Of a stretch of 64,000 nucleotides of DNA, positions 23,228 to 34,929 are shown piece by piece. The stretch covers positions 98,013,237-98,077,236 of the forward strand of contig CM041292.1 of the NCBI GenBank assembly GCA_023052935.1, given 5' to 3'. The stretch comes from Piezodorus guildinii (taxonomy: Eukaryota > Arthropoda > Insecta > Hemiptera > Pentatomidae). Position numbers and translations under genes: made by a program. The notes below the pieces were generated by a model. That model made no database searches. It was not told the origin of the DNA and was given only the letters and a program-made list of their open reading frames with translations. Within the stretch, counting starts at the first letter, position 1; each line of letters starts with the position of its first letter.

Positions 23228-23289
<62 letters not shown>
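23228..23289. repeat. (TA)n microsatellite
   Basis: About thirty AT dinucleotides. The open frame across it (Tyr-Ile repeats) is not a gene. Confidence 0.97.
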
Positions 23290-23293
<4 letters not shown>

Positions 23294-23299
23294 CTTAAA

Positions 23300-23602
23300 C
23301 CTGTATTACTACAACCCATGAAGGGTCTCGGGCTCAGTACATATAGAGATTCGTACTGTTTCAAGGCCAACGGCAGTGCAATGGGGTGATTAGGCCTTAA
23401 TCGCTCTCAGCCGCCAGGTTCTTCCCCAATCAATTTGGGTACCCACTTTATAGAGGCTGGTTCCTGCCCCAAGAGGGCTCTATACCCTGGGGTCGCCCCC
23501 CGACTGAATTAACAGAATAAATAATATTCCGCCACAGCCGGGATTCGAACCCAGGACCCGGAGAGCACAGCAGACTAGTACTCTACCCACTTATACCTAT
23601 AT
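23300..23602 (-). mobile_element. tRNA-derived SINE, family 2 (minus)
   Basis: On the minus strand the tRNA-like head contains gggtagagtactag (A-box region) and gggttcgaatcccgg (B box), then a ~200-bp body ending at 'cttcatgggttgtagt'. The same sequence is found at 37943-38277 (plus), 25682-25978 (minus) and 59200-59402 (minus). Confidence 0.8.
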
Positions 23603-23610
23603 GTGTATGT

Positions 23611-23653
<43 letters not shown>

Positions 23654-23662
23654 TGTGCGTTT
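23603..23662. repeat. (GT)n microsatellite
   Basis: Interrupted GT/TG dinucleotide tract beside the head of the SINE. Confidence 0.9.
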
Positions 23663-24947
23663 GTAAGCAGTACAAAGCTGTAGTTCAAATCTTTTATTTA
23701 TTTAACATGTTACTGTTCTTACTATTACTATATTTTTTAATTCTAGGAAGAAGGAATTGAAGACTTGCAGCGTTAAGTTAGCCATCTAAATTAAATACCG
23801 CATTACAGTGTAGAAAATAAAGTTAACAAAACTATTTTCCGTAATACATAGTTGCTAGAGAGATATTAACTTAACAGTTTTTACTTAATTTCAACTTAAT
23901 GGTTCTATACGTGTATTTTTTGGTTTCTTTTTGTTACATGAATATATTAATGAATAGTTAAGTTTAAATTTGAAAATATCTAATCAAAACCTAGCACTAA
24001 TCTGATATAATATTTTATGATTAGTTTTGAATAGTTTAAACATAGTTCAATTACTTTTATGTCATAATTAAAATATTAATGTGGCCAAATATGGTATAAA
24101 CGCTGACATAATAACAGAAAAATATTTATTTTGAAGACCGACAAGTAATATAATTCAATATAATTTTGCTAATGCACTTTTGAAGTATAGAAATAACTAA
24201 ATAAATAGATGTATAATTTAATTTTTAAATATATAAGAACAGTCAAATGTTATAACATTAGAATATTATAAAATAACTTTTACAAATAAGTAGATCATTT
24301 ATATGGAATAATAATCTCATTCATAGTTGTTTTACTAGTGATTTTAAATCCATAACCTATTAGTTAGTCTCTATTATTGAGTATTTCCTTGTAGTTCGAT
24401 TAATAAAAATCATTTTTCAAATGAGGAATTAAATCTCAGCCAATGGCTAACATTCTATTTCATTATGATAAAACTACCGTCAAATGCAGTGGGCTATATA
24501 AACCTACATAAAGCTCTACAAAAAAGCCAAACATGACCTCAACATATGTTGGACGAACATGAATTGCCAAATGGAGAAGACCAACTCAGCAGGCTCAATC
24601 AGGAAAGGTGCTCTGGGCTTTTAGCTGTTGTAAACAGGCATCGAAAATTGGCGCGATGTTTCATAACTTCATGAGTCGACATCTCCAATGGTTACGCTTT
24701 ACCAATTCCGAAAAGAACACTTTTCCAGTCAAAGAATGTCAAGGAAGCTTTATGCTGAAGTAACCTCAGAGATAATTGTCATGACAACAGTCACCAATGT
24801 TGTGGATAAAAAAAATATAAATATAAACTACATAAATCTACTGAATGATAAACATGAAAATAGTATCATATAATCAATGAATGCTGAAACTAGAGAAATG
24901 AAGATCAAGAGAAGCTTACAGAGTCTATAATGTAAATTAGCTTTAAT
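23663..24947. other. Spacer with an unassigned mixed-composition stretch
   Basis: Mostly AT-rich. About 24490-24800 is less AT-biased, with short frames such as 24688-24873 (plus), which suggests an old coding remnant. I recognise no family. Confidence 0.4.
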
Positions 24948-24956
24948 CTTACACCA

Positions 24957-25400
24957 CTATACCTTGCACCACGACCTTAATGTTCCATTTATTTCAGACC
25001 TAATTCCATCCAAATTTTCCAAATTCCACCAGAACCTCATTCATCATCCTAATCCTGTAGCTCAATCCCTATACAGCTCCACTCATCCATACAACCCACC
25101 TAGAAGGTTGAAACGGCAGTGGCCCCGCGACCTTTTGTAAATATATTAGAGTTCTAGCACTGGCTAGATTCTCCACTCAATGTGATGTATGTATGAGTGT
25201 GTGTATGTGTATATAGGTATAAGTAAATTCTTGACTTTTTTGTATTGATTCATTATTGTGTATATATTTTATGTTGTGTAAATATTGTATGAATGTAGTA
25301 TGTATGATATCTTTCAGCACCACTATTGATGTCCAAATTGGGACAGATTGTAATTTTTCTCACTAAAAATTGTTGTAAAAAAAAAAAAAAAAAAAAAAAA
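24957..25400 (+). mobile_element. 5'-truncated copy of Jockey element B with TSD
   Basis: Closely matches the last ~180 bp of ORF2 and the 3' UTR of element B (57.56-58.2 kb). It reads 'HHDLNVPFISDLIPSKFSKF' and ends 'RRLKRQWPRDLL' plus a stop at 25140. The tail is 25 A residues (about 25376-25400). A 9-bp duplication, cttacacca, flanks it exactly (24948-24956 and 25401-25409). The clean tail and duplication suggest a fairly recent insertion by B-type machinery. Confidence 0.88.
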
Positions 25401-25477
25401 CTTACACCAGACTTTCAACAAGAGATATGATATTTATTTTATATTCGGTTCAAAATAGATATACCTATTTTAATTTA

Positions 25478-25640
25478 GAACTCCTTTCCCACACAAATCC
25501 CATAGTTCAAAACCTAGCATCCTCGTTTATTCCCTAGAAACCTCTAAGAATACTGAGAAGAAAATGGCTACCTTATATGAGATACTACCAATGGGAAGTT
25601 CCTTTATAAGATATTAGGATGCCTAACATTGTTAATAATA
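25478..25640 (+). pseudogene. Jockey-type ORF2 C-terminal fragment
   Basis: Reads 'ELLSHTNPIVQNLASSFIP', a stop, 'PLRILRRKW', corresponding to '(N)PLVRNLS..IPDNPPRRLKRKWPRDLL' in the 44-kb subfamily, then a 3' UTR-like run. Dead, with stops. Confidence 0.6.
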
Positions 25641-25681
25641 TACAGTTAATTGTATAATTGGATAATAATAGGAAAAATATA

Positions 25682-25978
25682 CAACACTACAACCAATGAA
25701 GGGTCTTGGGCTCAGTACATGAGAGATTCTTACTGTTTCTAGTCCTAAAGCCGTGAAATGCGTTTATCAGGTCGAGATCACACTCAGCAGCAAGGTTTTT
25801 TTCTCCATTTTATGGTAATCCAACTTTACAGAGCTCAGTTGTGTCTCAGGAGAGTCTTCATACCCGAGGTTCGAAGAAATAACAGCAAAATTATGCCATA
25901 GCCGGGATTCCAAACCGGGACCTGGAGTACGGTTGACTGACTAGTGCTTTATCTACTAGACCACGGCGATCCCAAAAT
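25682..25978 (-). mobile_element. tRNA-derived SINE, family 2 (minus, diverged)
   Basis: Diverged copy of the 37.9-kb SINE. The B-box region (25906-25925) and the 3'-terminal 'ttcattggttgtagtg' (in minus sense) remain recognisable. It lies between two Jockey-type 3'-end fragments. Confidence 0.75.
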
Positions 25979-26004
25979 TATGACTAGTGGGCCTAAACTT
26001 GACA

Positions 26005-26108
26005 CAAACAGTAGGTTCTTCACAAGATATTATGATGTATCCTAGTCTCAATTATTAACATTTATTTGTTGTATTGTGTATACAGCTGTAATTTAAAAAA
26101 AAAAAATT
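26005..26108 (+). pseudogene. Jockey-type 3' UTR remnant with A-rich tail
   Basis: 'ggttcttcacaagatat' through 'acagctgtaattt' and an A-rich run matches the 3' UTR of the 44-kb Jockey subfamily (compare 39470-39577). Only untranslated sequence remains. Confidence 0.55.
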
Positions 26109-26274
26109 AAAAATTTCCTTATCCTAGAGTGAAAGAACTAAATATTTCTAGCACCTACAATAAGAAACATCCAAACTGAAAGATACCTATCATTCCTAAT
26201 AGCGAGTGAAATTCCTATCGAAAAGAAAGTAACATAGCAATCTCTATTCAATTCTCTTTCACCCTTCGATCGAG

Positions 26275-26278
<4 letters not shown>

Positions 26279-26340
<62 letters not shown>
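26279..26340. repeat. (TA)n microsatellite
   Basis: About thirty TA dinucleotides ending exactly at the left inverted repeat of the mariner element. Confidence 0.97.
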
Positions 26341-26344
<4 letters not shown>

Positions 26345-27251
26345 GTTGTTCCACATGAAATGTCCGTTTTTATAGTTTCTGAAATACATAAAGGATTTTG
26401 CAGGTCTCTATTGTTTTCTTCGGAATGTTTACAAATTTAAAGTAAACAGTTACTAATCCTCTACCTTTGTATTATAAACATTAGCTTCCCAATCAATTAA
26501 CCACTTTTTAGTATACCTCCAAATATGAACATGGAAACACAAGATTTTCGAGTAATATTTTTGTACGAGTTTAAACTCGGCCATTCAGCAGCTGAGGCCG
26601 CTAGAAATATTTGCAGGCCTTTGGGGAAGGAAGTGTTACTGAACGGACCAATCCCCGTTGGTTTGCTAAGTTTTCAGCTGAGGATACCGACTTGGAAAAC
26701 TTGCCCCGAGGAAAACCTCCGTCCGTAATAGACAACGATGTCCTCAAACATACAGTAGAAGGAAACCCCCTAACCTCTAGCACAACTAAATGCAAGTGCA
26801 TCTACCGTTTCCAGACATTTAAAGTGTATTGGGAAAGAAAAAAAGCTCGATATATGGATACCTCATGATCTCACTGAGCGGCAGCAAGACCCCATGTTTC
26901 AAAACATACCGTGCAAAAATTGAAACAACTGGGCTACGAAGCCTTCCGCAACCACCATAATATATCCCTGACTTGTCTCCAACAGATTACCACCTGTTCA
27001 GGAATTTAGACAATTGCGTAAAAGGAAAACTTTTTGAAAATGATGATCAAGTGAAAAGTGCGTTTTCAGATTTTGTTTCACTTCAAAGCTCAGAGTTTTT
27101 CAGTTCAGAGATAAACAATTTGGTGTCACATTGGGAAAAGGGTGTAGAAAAAGAAGGTAAATACTTCTAATAAAATTATCTTGTTTTCATATCGTAATTT
27201 TAATAAAAATCCTTTAGCTTGAAAACGGACATTTCATGTGACACAATCCAA
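26341..27251 (+). mobile_element. Internally deleted mariner-type DNA transposon
   Basis: Terminal inverted repeats of about 30 bp: the left starts ttgggttgttcc and continues acatgaaatgtccgttttta; the right, read inverted, starts ttggattgtgtc and continues acatgaaatgtccgtttt. TA flanks both ends (26339-26340 and 27252-27253), the target duplication of the Tc1/mariner superfamily. At 911 bp it is about 350-400 bp shorter than a typical complete mariner, because the middle of the transposase is missing. It could move only if an intact transposase acted on its ends. Confidence 0.9.
26525..27170 (+). pseudogene. Mariner transposase, frameshifted and internally deleted
   Basis: From the ATG: FRVIFLYEFKLGHSAAEAARNI is the first helix-turn-helix. 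A frameshift near 26605 moves into 'GEGSVTERTNPRWFAKF', then the 'GRP..ID'-like block 'RGKPPSVIDND'. A further shift reaches 'WIPHDLTE', the conserved linker before the catalytic domain. It is joined directly to 'RPHVSK', which normally lies ~160-170 residues further on, and continues with 'LSPTDYHLFRNL' to a natural C-terminus at 27170. The first two catalytic Asp residues are therefore deleted; the third (SPTDYH) remains. The protein cannot be active. Confidence 0.85.
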
Positions 27252-27253
27252 TA

Positions 27254-28974
27254 TATATTAACCGTGGTGCTGTTTAATAGAACTCATGAAAATATAGAGA
27301 CTACAACAGTTAGAATGTATAACAGACTCCTCTGAATTTTATATTTTTAAACGTTAGATAATTCTTTATTCAGATAAGCCAAATAAAAACTGCAAAGAAA
27401 TGAATAACATGAAAATATTCTAGCGAAAATACAGCATATGACGATAAGGGGAAATGAGTACATACTAGTGGATCCAGAACAACCACGTGTGTAAAATACA
27501 TGATTACCGACTATAGTTGTGCTTGAAATTATTAAATAATTTAATGACATTTTCAGAGAAATCATTAATCAAATAAGAAGTATGATTAAGGAATATTTTA
27601 TTAAAAACATATAAAATGGTAAGAACCTTATCGAATACCAACGTTATAGAGCCATAAGGAAGAAGCTGAACACGTTTCACACTTGCAAACTTTTTTCGTA
27701 ACATAGACTTTTGCATGATATATTATAACAAGAAAAATAAACTGGCAATTAATCTTTGGAATAGATGAGCCAGAAGAATAAATAAATTTAGAATTACAGT
27801 TAAAATAACAAAGAAATAAGTAATGTTTGAACCCTCTTCTATTTCGTTGTATAGTAACAGATATTGAAATGGAAGGACATGTGGGTATTTGGGTTATTGA
27901 CACCATCAGGTGTCTCCAATTACCAATGACTTCATGTTCCCAAGAAACTATTTTTGTTCATCGGAAATTTATTGGACATTCAACTTGAAGATATAAATAA
28001 ACTGTTACAGTGTATGCCAGTTGGTAGTTTTAATTAATAAAACCATGATAATGAAGAAATTCGCTCCAAAAAATCATTTACATTTTTCATAAATAAAGAA
28101 ATAAATTTAATTTTAATACTTAAGCATATTTAATCGACAACAGTTTTTCTTAAATATAGTTATAGTAATATCGTTATAGTAATAACTTTTATTCTTTTTT
28201 TTTTTGTTATTTATCGAAAGTGACCCAGTAAGTAGTTTACATCTTATCATGTCTTCTATTGAAGTTTTTTAATTCCTGCGAACACACGGGAAAAGTCTGG
28301 GTAAGATAAACTAGAATTAGTGAGTTTCAAATACGTGCACTCGGAGAAAGCGAGACTTGGACTTTCCTGATAGTGGACAGAACAGCTATTTTACAGATAA
28401 CAAGAAAATCATTAGGTAGGTTTTAATTTGAACCAAGTGCTTTTCTTAAGTTTATTTGTAGCTTGCTTTTGCTTAAAGTCAGAGTTTTAGCTCAACATAA
28501 TTCGTCAATTCTCAAAGAAAATGTTATTGTTAACAACATGTTAAAAAAAACAATTTGTAGAATACCTTTTTTCTTTATTTTAAAATTATTGTAACCGAAT
28601 TTGTTATTGCCTGTTCCGATAATTGATTTTTCCACAAAACATAACTACAGGATAATAGAAAATAAAACTTAAAAAGATTAACTCACTATTTAATTTTATT
28701 TACCAGTTATTGTTATACAATTTTTTATATTCTGTTAATCAATGTTCTGTAACATAATTTATATTATGTAATAAAAATACGCGTTGTATCGCAAGATGGT
28801 ACGCGTAGAAATAAATGCATCCATTGCAGTGTTACTGTAATGAGGAAAACCGTAAGATTAACTCACAATTTTAATAATTTAATCAACTCGGGAAAATTAC
28901 AAAAATCCTAATCGATAACTAGTCAATAAAAATAATTAATAATAAAGAAGGTTTACCGATCCCAATACCATCAA
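27254..28974. other. AT-rich spacer, no gene recognised
   Basis: Minus-strand open frames at 27347-27906 overlap one another in different frames, are Phe/Tyr/Ser-rich and carry no family motif. Probably chance. Confidence 0.45.
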
Positions 28975-29318
28975 ATGCTACCTTCACAAATTCGTCCAAA
29001 GAATTCACTGTTCTAGCCCAAGCCCCCGAGATCAGACTTGACACAATCATCCCATCGATGCTCCAGCCTACCTCCCAGACAACTGTTAGTCGGTAAATCA
29101 CATACCAAATTTTTCGGAATTCGTTTATTACTTAGCCCACCATCTTTACATACCCATTTGAGTCGCCGCGATGCTATCAAATTAATTATAACCAAGTTCA
29201 GTGTACAAGCTCTGAAATTTCGCGCAGTGAAACCTTCTGAATTCCGCAGTGGCCACATGTCTCTTTTGAAATATTTTAAGCAGTACCTTATTCTCGAAAA
29301 CCTTAAAGCGTAGTACAT
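28975..29318 (-). pseudogene. LINE reverse transcriptase C-terminal fragment
   Basis: Minus-strand frame: 'RRLKWVCKDGGLSNKRIPKNLVCDLP', then 'GGRLEHRWDDCVKSDLGGLG'. This is the standard '(R)RL(K/R)W.GH..RM..(N)R(I)PK...' and 'GRPK.RW.DCVK.DL..LG' ending of certain non-LTR reverse transcriptases. It is related to the fragment at 59926-60147. Only the last ~100 codons exist, and it is presumably dead. Confidence 0.65.
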
Positions 29319-30321
29319 TCTTCAAAGTAAATTACCACGTTTCACATCCAATAGAACCTCCGTATTATTATAAGGTTTATAAATTCTTTTTTATAGACAT
29401 CGTGAGCTAAATAATTTTGCATATGAATAATAACACGCATTTCTCGTCTTTTTTCCCTCCTGGGTTTCCGTTTTTCTATACAATTAATTTGTTTGTTTTT
29501 TCGTTCGATTAATCAACCTCCTTAGAATACCAACAAGATAAAAACACAAACACTAATATAGGGCTCAGAAAATTGAAAGTGCCCAGAGATAAAACTTAAA
29601 GAAAAAAGTTAATTTTTAGTCTCCTCAAATGCATTTATTTCCACATATTATAGTAATATGGTGGCTAAGGTTGCTTATATTTTCTTGTAGGAATATCTTC
29701 CTAAACAATTAGCTCTTCAGTTTTTTAAATAAAGTAATATAGTAAAATAAGATAAATCGAGAAAAATACATTAAATCTGTAGAACCTTACTTTAATTGAA
29801 GGTTTTCAAGGAATTAGGCAGAAGAGAAGAAAAGCATGCAAGCAAAAATAGTTCCAGATAAAGCATAAGTGTTTTTGTTAACATGCTTAAGTTATATGTA
29901 CATAGAAGTATTATAGATGTACAAATATTTTAGTGAAAGAAGAGCAGAAATAAGCGGGACAAAGAACAGCTGAGCAGCAGGCTATGACGTTCACAGTTGG
30001 CCGAGCCCGGGCCAGCTCTGTCAGCTGCCTACCGCTTACCGCGGGGTTAAGGAATATACAATATTATAAAATCAACAATATCAAGATACATCAATAAAAA
30101 ATAATATATAAAAAACATAAGCTCACATAAATATTGCTTAGAAAAAAATTAAAATAACTGAATAAGTAGATAGGAAAAAAAAAAAAACATCAAAAGAGAA
30201 CATACTTAAATATGGTACGAAATCTCATCTAGCCTAAAGGTAAAGTTATTAAACCGATAAACCATAAAACGGGTCAACATAAATTTATTCCTCTGGATCC
30301 ACATTCATTAAATATGTCCCT
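29319..30321. other. Spacer with a short GC-rich island
   Basis: AT-rich, except for a GC-rich patch at about 29955-30055 (containing ggccgagcccgggccagctc), not assignable to any element or gene. Confidence 0.45.
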
Positions 30322-30425
30322 AGATGTTTATCCTGATTAAAGCTGGATAGGCCAAATTTAGGACCCCCCTGAAGCATTGTCCGATTAGCCACAGTAGCAT
30401 AAAGTGACGTTAAATAAAAACAAAC
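30322..30425 (+). mobile_element. 3' half of SINE family 1 with imperfect TSD
   Basis: Begins at 'agatgtttatcctgattaaagc' and ends in 'gcataaagtgacgttaaa' plus an A-rich tail, matching the end of the 7.8-kb SINE. The flanking words aaatatgtccct (30310-30321) and aaatatgcccct (30426-30437) differ by one base. The tRNA-like promoter half is missing, as expected for 5' truncation. Confidence 0.72.
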
Positions 30426-30437
30426 AAATATGCCCCT

Positions 30438-32839
30438 ATTGACACCATGATTTATGGCCTAATAAGGGTTTTAAATTGAAAATAATATAACACGGTAATT
30501 TTTGTATTTATCTTATATTTGTTTAAAAAAAAATTGTTATTTTAAATAGAATTTAATGTTTTCACCAGGGACGTGAAAACAAGTAGACGAGAAAGGCAAT
30601 ATAAGAGAATCGCATTTCTACTGTCTTCTTATTGTCTCGATGCTAGGTATGGTCAAGATCTGAGGAGTGAAATTGTGCCGTATATAGACACATATCTCAT
30701 CTCAACAAACTCTAAATGTTTGCAAACGTATTTTTTCACTAGCAGCGTTCTTCGTCTTCTCATCGTTCTCCTTGGGACTTGAAAGAGCCACCCTGTGGTT
30801 AATTTCAACAATTATCAACTCTAAACTGGACTTCGTTTATGTGAATATAGCCTATCTTTAACCTTCATTGTTGATCTAATTTAGTTCTACCTTTTTTGGA
30901 AAAGTAAATTTATTTTATTTGTTTATCATCTTAAAAATGTTTAATTAGATTACTTTTGTGTTTTATGTTTTCTGTATGTATTTAGTTAATTTAATAAATG
31001 TATTGTGGTTCGTCGTTTACTTTATTTTTTTTTTCAGTCAACGAATTTATTTTAACCTAACCATCCTGAATTTGAGTTATAACATGGAAGTACTGATCTT
31101 CCACGGATAGCTCAGCATAAACAGTCCCAATTAAAAAAGCAATATAGATTAGTCAAAATAAATAAATAAAAACTACGGCACATAAAGGAAAGTAAAAAAT
31201 TTAACTGCCGATCAATTTAATAGTTGAATCGATAACGCGAATGAACTGGAAAGCAAAAGATGTGTTGTCCTTAAGTAGCGTGCGATTTCATTAATTGGTG
31301 TTGAACGGTAAATTGTAGTGGTCAGCCATACGTGATTCCTCACAAGGTTAATTTCCGTTTCGTTATTCCTTTTCAGCTACGACGAAATTCCAGCGGATAC
31401 TCTGATATATCTACATACAATCGCCAGTTAATATATCCGGACAAACCTCCTTAGGATCAATCCTTTAAAACTATTCCACTCATGTTGTCGAAAACACTTC
31501 CCAAGACTACATGCAATATCATCCGTTCTTTTTCATATATTGCCTAATCAACCATACACTCCGAAATATCTTCTGGTTCGATCAGAATTCTCACGACGTT
31601 CCGAACAATATCCGCATATCGCCAAACCTACTGCAAAATAAATGTCCATTCAAATCTTATCTATTGATTCTCATACTCCCAAAATTCACAAAACCACGTA
31701 TTGACGGCATTTAAATTTATTTTTACCAATCAATTCTGCATTCAGAAAATTGGTACACAAGTATATTGAATTTACTTTTGATATTTTGTATAATATATGT
31801 TTTATATTTAGAACAAAACCATTTTACGCATTTTACACATCTACCCCTTGTAGTAAAGGTATTAATTACTGCAAGCAATTTCATTCCATGAAAAAAAAAT
31901 TTTGTTTTCATTTATTTAACAAACACAGCATCGACGTACAGTAAAAAACGACCGAACATGTATTTATTTATTTTTTATTACGATTATATTGCAAAAATAA
32001 GAAATCAAATTAAGCTCAAGGGTTTTAAATCTAAAATTTTTAGAAACAACAACCGACAATTTTCTTTACCACGGGCTGACTTACGAAATAAACCTCACTC
32101 CAAAACACTAATTATAGTCATAACTCACACTTCAATGGTTTTTCAGGAGGCAGTAAAGAGATTTTTTAATTTGCATTTGCGGTTCAGATAAGATAAAATT
32201 TGGTTATTGTAAAATATTTTGATTTCCATAATTTTAAAAGATTTCGGTAGATCCATAAAATATGGTGCGTATCTTATGAACATGTAGAGAATAATTATAG
32301 TCTGCTAACCTCAGAATTAAATACAATTTAAATGTTAATTTTGTCACATTAGTACTAATTATTATATAGTAATTATACATCATATAGTAATTATTATAAT
32401 GAGAATAACAATACCTCGGTGATAATTTTTAATTATTGTTTATTACATTTCCAATACATATAAAAAAGAAATGAATGCAGCATTGATATTCACAGCAATA
32501 AATGTAACCCATTACTTTGCCATTGTAACAAGACAATAAAAATGCACATAAAAAGCAACTTCAAAGAAAATTGCTTTATCGTAGACGTTATATTACCGAA
32601 CGTTTTTAAAATTTTCCATTGATTTAAATGTTTTATTTATTTTTAATCAAGATATCTTGAAAAAAAAACACACTAAAAGGCATATAGTTAATAAATATAT
32701 TGATGCATAAACGCATTCTGACATGCGTGTTTCATGCTAATTCCATAAAGTTTTATGAAAATAACGAGCTTATTCTTAGTAGTAAGCCATAGGTGATGGA
32801 GTGGTAGCTGTGTTATTATGTTTTAAGAAATAAAAACTT
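30438..32839. other. AT-rich spacer, no gene recognised
   Basis: Several open frames of 60-80 aa (30573-30782, 31511-31714, 31750-31944, 31958-32191, all plus) have AT-driven composition and no secure motif. Nothing is called. Confidence 0.45.
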
Positions 32840-33215
32840 GTAAGAATGGTAAGAAAGCCAATGGTGTATTTTACCCCATCTGCACAACGATATTAGGAAA
32901 ACAGGAGATTAAAAAGGAAACTAAAATAGCATAGTTTAAAACAGTATTTTTGCCTGTCTTTTTATATGGTGCAGAGAGTTGGACGTTCCTTGACAAGGAA
33001 GCAAACAAAGTAACGGCCACAGAAATGAGGTACCTCAGGAGAGTTCTTGGAAAACGCGCAGAGAAAGATGGTGAAATGACAGGATAAGAGAGGATTTAAG
33101 GGTAAGGTCTATAAAACAAGTTATAGAGAAGCGCCAACTAATGTGGTTTGGTTATGTGTACAGGATCACAGTGGGGCGAGCCTATGCATTTGGTGGACAG
33201 AGGACCAACATCTGG
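32840..33215 (+). pseudogene. LINE reverse transcriptase C-terminal fragment
   Basis: Reads 'FLPVFLYGAESWTFLDKEANKV', 'ATEMRYLRRVLGK', then after a frameshift 'IREDLRVRSIKQVIEKRQLMWFGYVYRI'. These are consecutive blocks of a non-LTR reverse transcriptase C-terminus ('LLYG(S/A)ESWTL', 'E.(R/K)(Y)LRR(V/I)LG', 'RQL.WFGHV.R'). Frameshifts and a stop make it non-functional. Confidence 0.72.
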
Positions 33216-34149
33216 AATTTCGAATTTTCCCATATTTTTTTGTTAAGCTGTTCTTAGTTTATATTATCATTCTTTATCAGCAGTTTTTTTTTTTAATTAA
33301 AAATTTCCACTAAAGATATCTTACTAAAATGTCCTTTTTTTTTAAAAAATTACAACTATTTTGATGAACCAAAATTAAAGAACCATATTTATTCCGATAA
33401 TTTACCTTTATTACCATAATTTAAGTTTATGCAGCTTGAAGTTTTATAGATTCTTAAAGTTTTAATTAATGAAAAACATTTTAAAAAAATGTAAAACATT
33501 CAAAACGAAAATCGCTCAGAAATCTACCACCACAGAAATGAAGAAGGTTTATAGTTTACTTTCCATTAATAATTATCTGCGGGTTCTTGCCGGTTTACGA
33601 GAAAATTTATTTTTTCCTTTTGGCTCTTATAAATTACAGTTTCTTTGTTTTAAATGTTTGTTTATACTTTATGAACACATTATTGTATTTAATACTCATG
33701 AATCGTAAAAATAAATTATCACCTGATGCTCTAAATTTGTTGATAAATAATACTTTTTGTTTTAAATATATAACATACCTATGGATAACTTTTTTTATTT
33801 ATTTTATTTTTTTATTTTATTTTTTTTTTGTTATACATAATTAGTAAAAGTAACTAATTATAATATTTAGAATAAAAATATGTATCGATTTCGTTCATGT
33901 TTTTTTATTGTCAATTTAATGGTACCTACTCCCCTTACATGGAAAAGTGAGGGTTTTGGTTTACCCCAAAACTACGTAATAATTTTATACGGTTACTCCT
34001 ATCAAAAAAAGTGTCCTAAAAAAAGGTTGCTGGAAATAGGGTGGGGAATCAATTTATGATGTCAAATCATAGGGTTCCAATTTTAAAAAAACAAAAAGTG
34101 TCTTCTGTGACACTCTGTACCATAAAATTAAAATCTATATTTATCTATA
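33216..34149. other. AT-rich spacer, no gene recognised
   Basis: The overlapping frames at 33469-33844 are Phe/Leu/Asn-rich. No motif. Confidence 0.45.
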
Positions 34150-34470
34150 TCTAAAAAATCTATATATATATTTTTTTTTTTATTTATTTTTTTTTTTTTA
34201 TTTTTTTTTTTTTTTATTTTTTTTTTTTTGTAATTTAACCTGATATATGTTTATCTTTTGCTAATGCTGTTACATTTTTTCTTACTAGTGATTATTCTTA
34301 TTTGATTATTCTTATTAGTTAATTGTTTTCAACTATTTGTTGTAATTAGTTTTTTAGTAAAACAATTGTTCATTATTTAACCTTAAATTAGTTTCTAAAA
34401 ATGAGTGTCTGGCACTGATGACCGAGATGTTTTGTGCCAATAAAATATAACAACCAACCAACCAACCAAA
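34150..34470 (+). repeat. T-rich tract and putative retroelement 3' tail with (CCAA)n
   Basis: A T-rich run (about 34165-34232) is followed by AT-rich DNA. The segment ends in 'ggcactgatgaccgagatgt', 'ttgtgccaataaaa', and then a (CAAC)n tail at about 34450-34467. Short tandem tails after an AATAAA-like word are characteristic of some LINE and SINE 3' ends. No body of such an element was identified. Confidence 0.35.
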
Positions 34471-34600
34471 TTAAAATCTGAATACAGAAATCGATTCCTC
34501 GTTAAGAAATAATATTGGTCTACGTTTAACCTTTTTTTTTGTACGGCCCCAAAACACCAATAATTTGGTGTTTCGCCCCATTGTGATGACATAAAAGCTA

Positions 34601-34790
34601 AATCAGAGGGTAGGCGATCTAGAGGCAGGCCCAGACTGATGTATTGTGCATGGACTGCATGGAGGGGCTAGGGCGAGCCAGAGGATGGATACGAGAAGGA
34701 AAGCTAGTGACAGGGACCAGTGGACGGGGCTGTTCTCCAAAGCTGATATGGCACTAAGGAGGTGGCAAAAGAAGAAGAACGTAAGAGTTT
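34601..34790 (+). pseudogene. LINE reverse transcriptase C-terminal fragment
   Basis: 'RGRPR', then after a one-base shift 'MDCMEGLGRARGWIREGKASDRDQWTGLFSKADMALRRWQ', matching the last ~55 residues of endonuclease-type LINEs ('GRPR.RW.D....GL.......A.DR..W..L'). It is too short to classify and is frameshifted. Confidence 0.55.
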
Positions 34791-34929
34791 AAAAAATAAT
34801 TTTTGAAAAAAGAAAAAAAACCGAGGTAGTACATAACTTTGTTTATAATTATTGGTCGAAGGATGGGGAAAACCCAATCTTGTGAAGCCATTGCACTCAA
34901 TGGAAAAACCCATCTTGCTAGAACGAAAG

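Noticed and set aside
23083..23370. Minus-strand frame with Tyr-Ile repeats (also similar frames at 26138-26389 and 58301-58603).
   Set aside because: These are translations of (TA)n microsatellites.
31511..32191. A chain of plus-strand frames with 'LPKFTKPRIDG', loosely like a Penelope-type 'LPKIHKP' motif.
   Set aside because: One weak motif in AT-rich sequence, with stops between the frames and no other reverse transcriptase or GIY-YIG motif.
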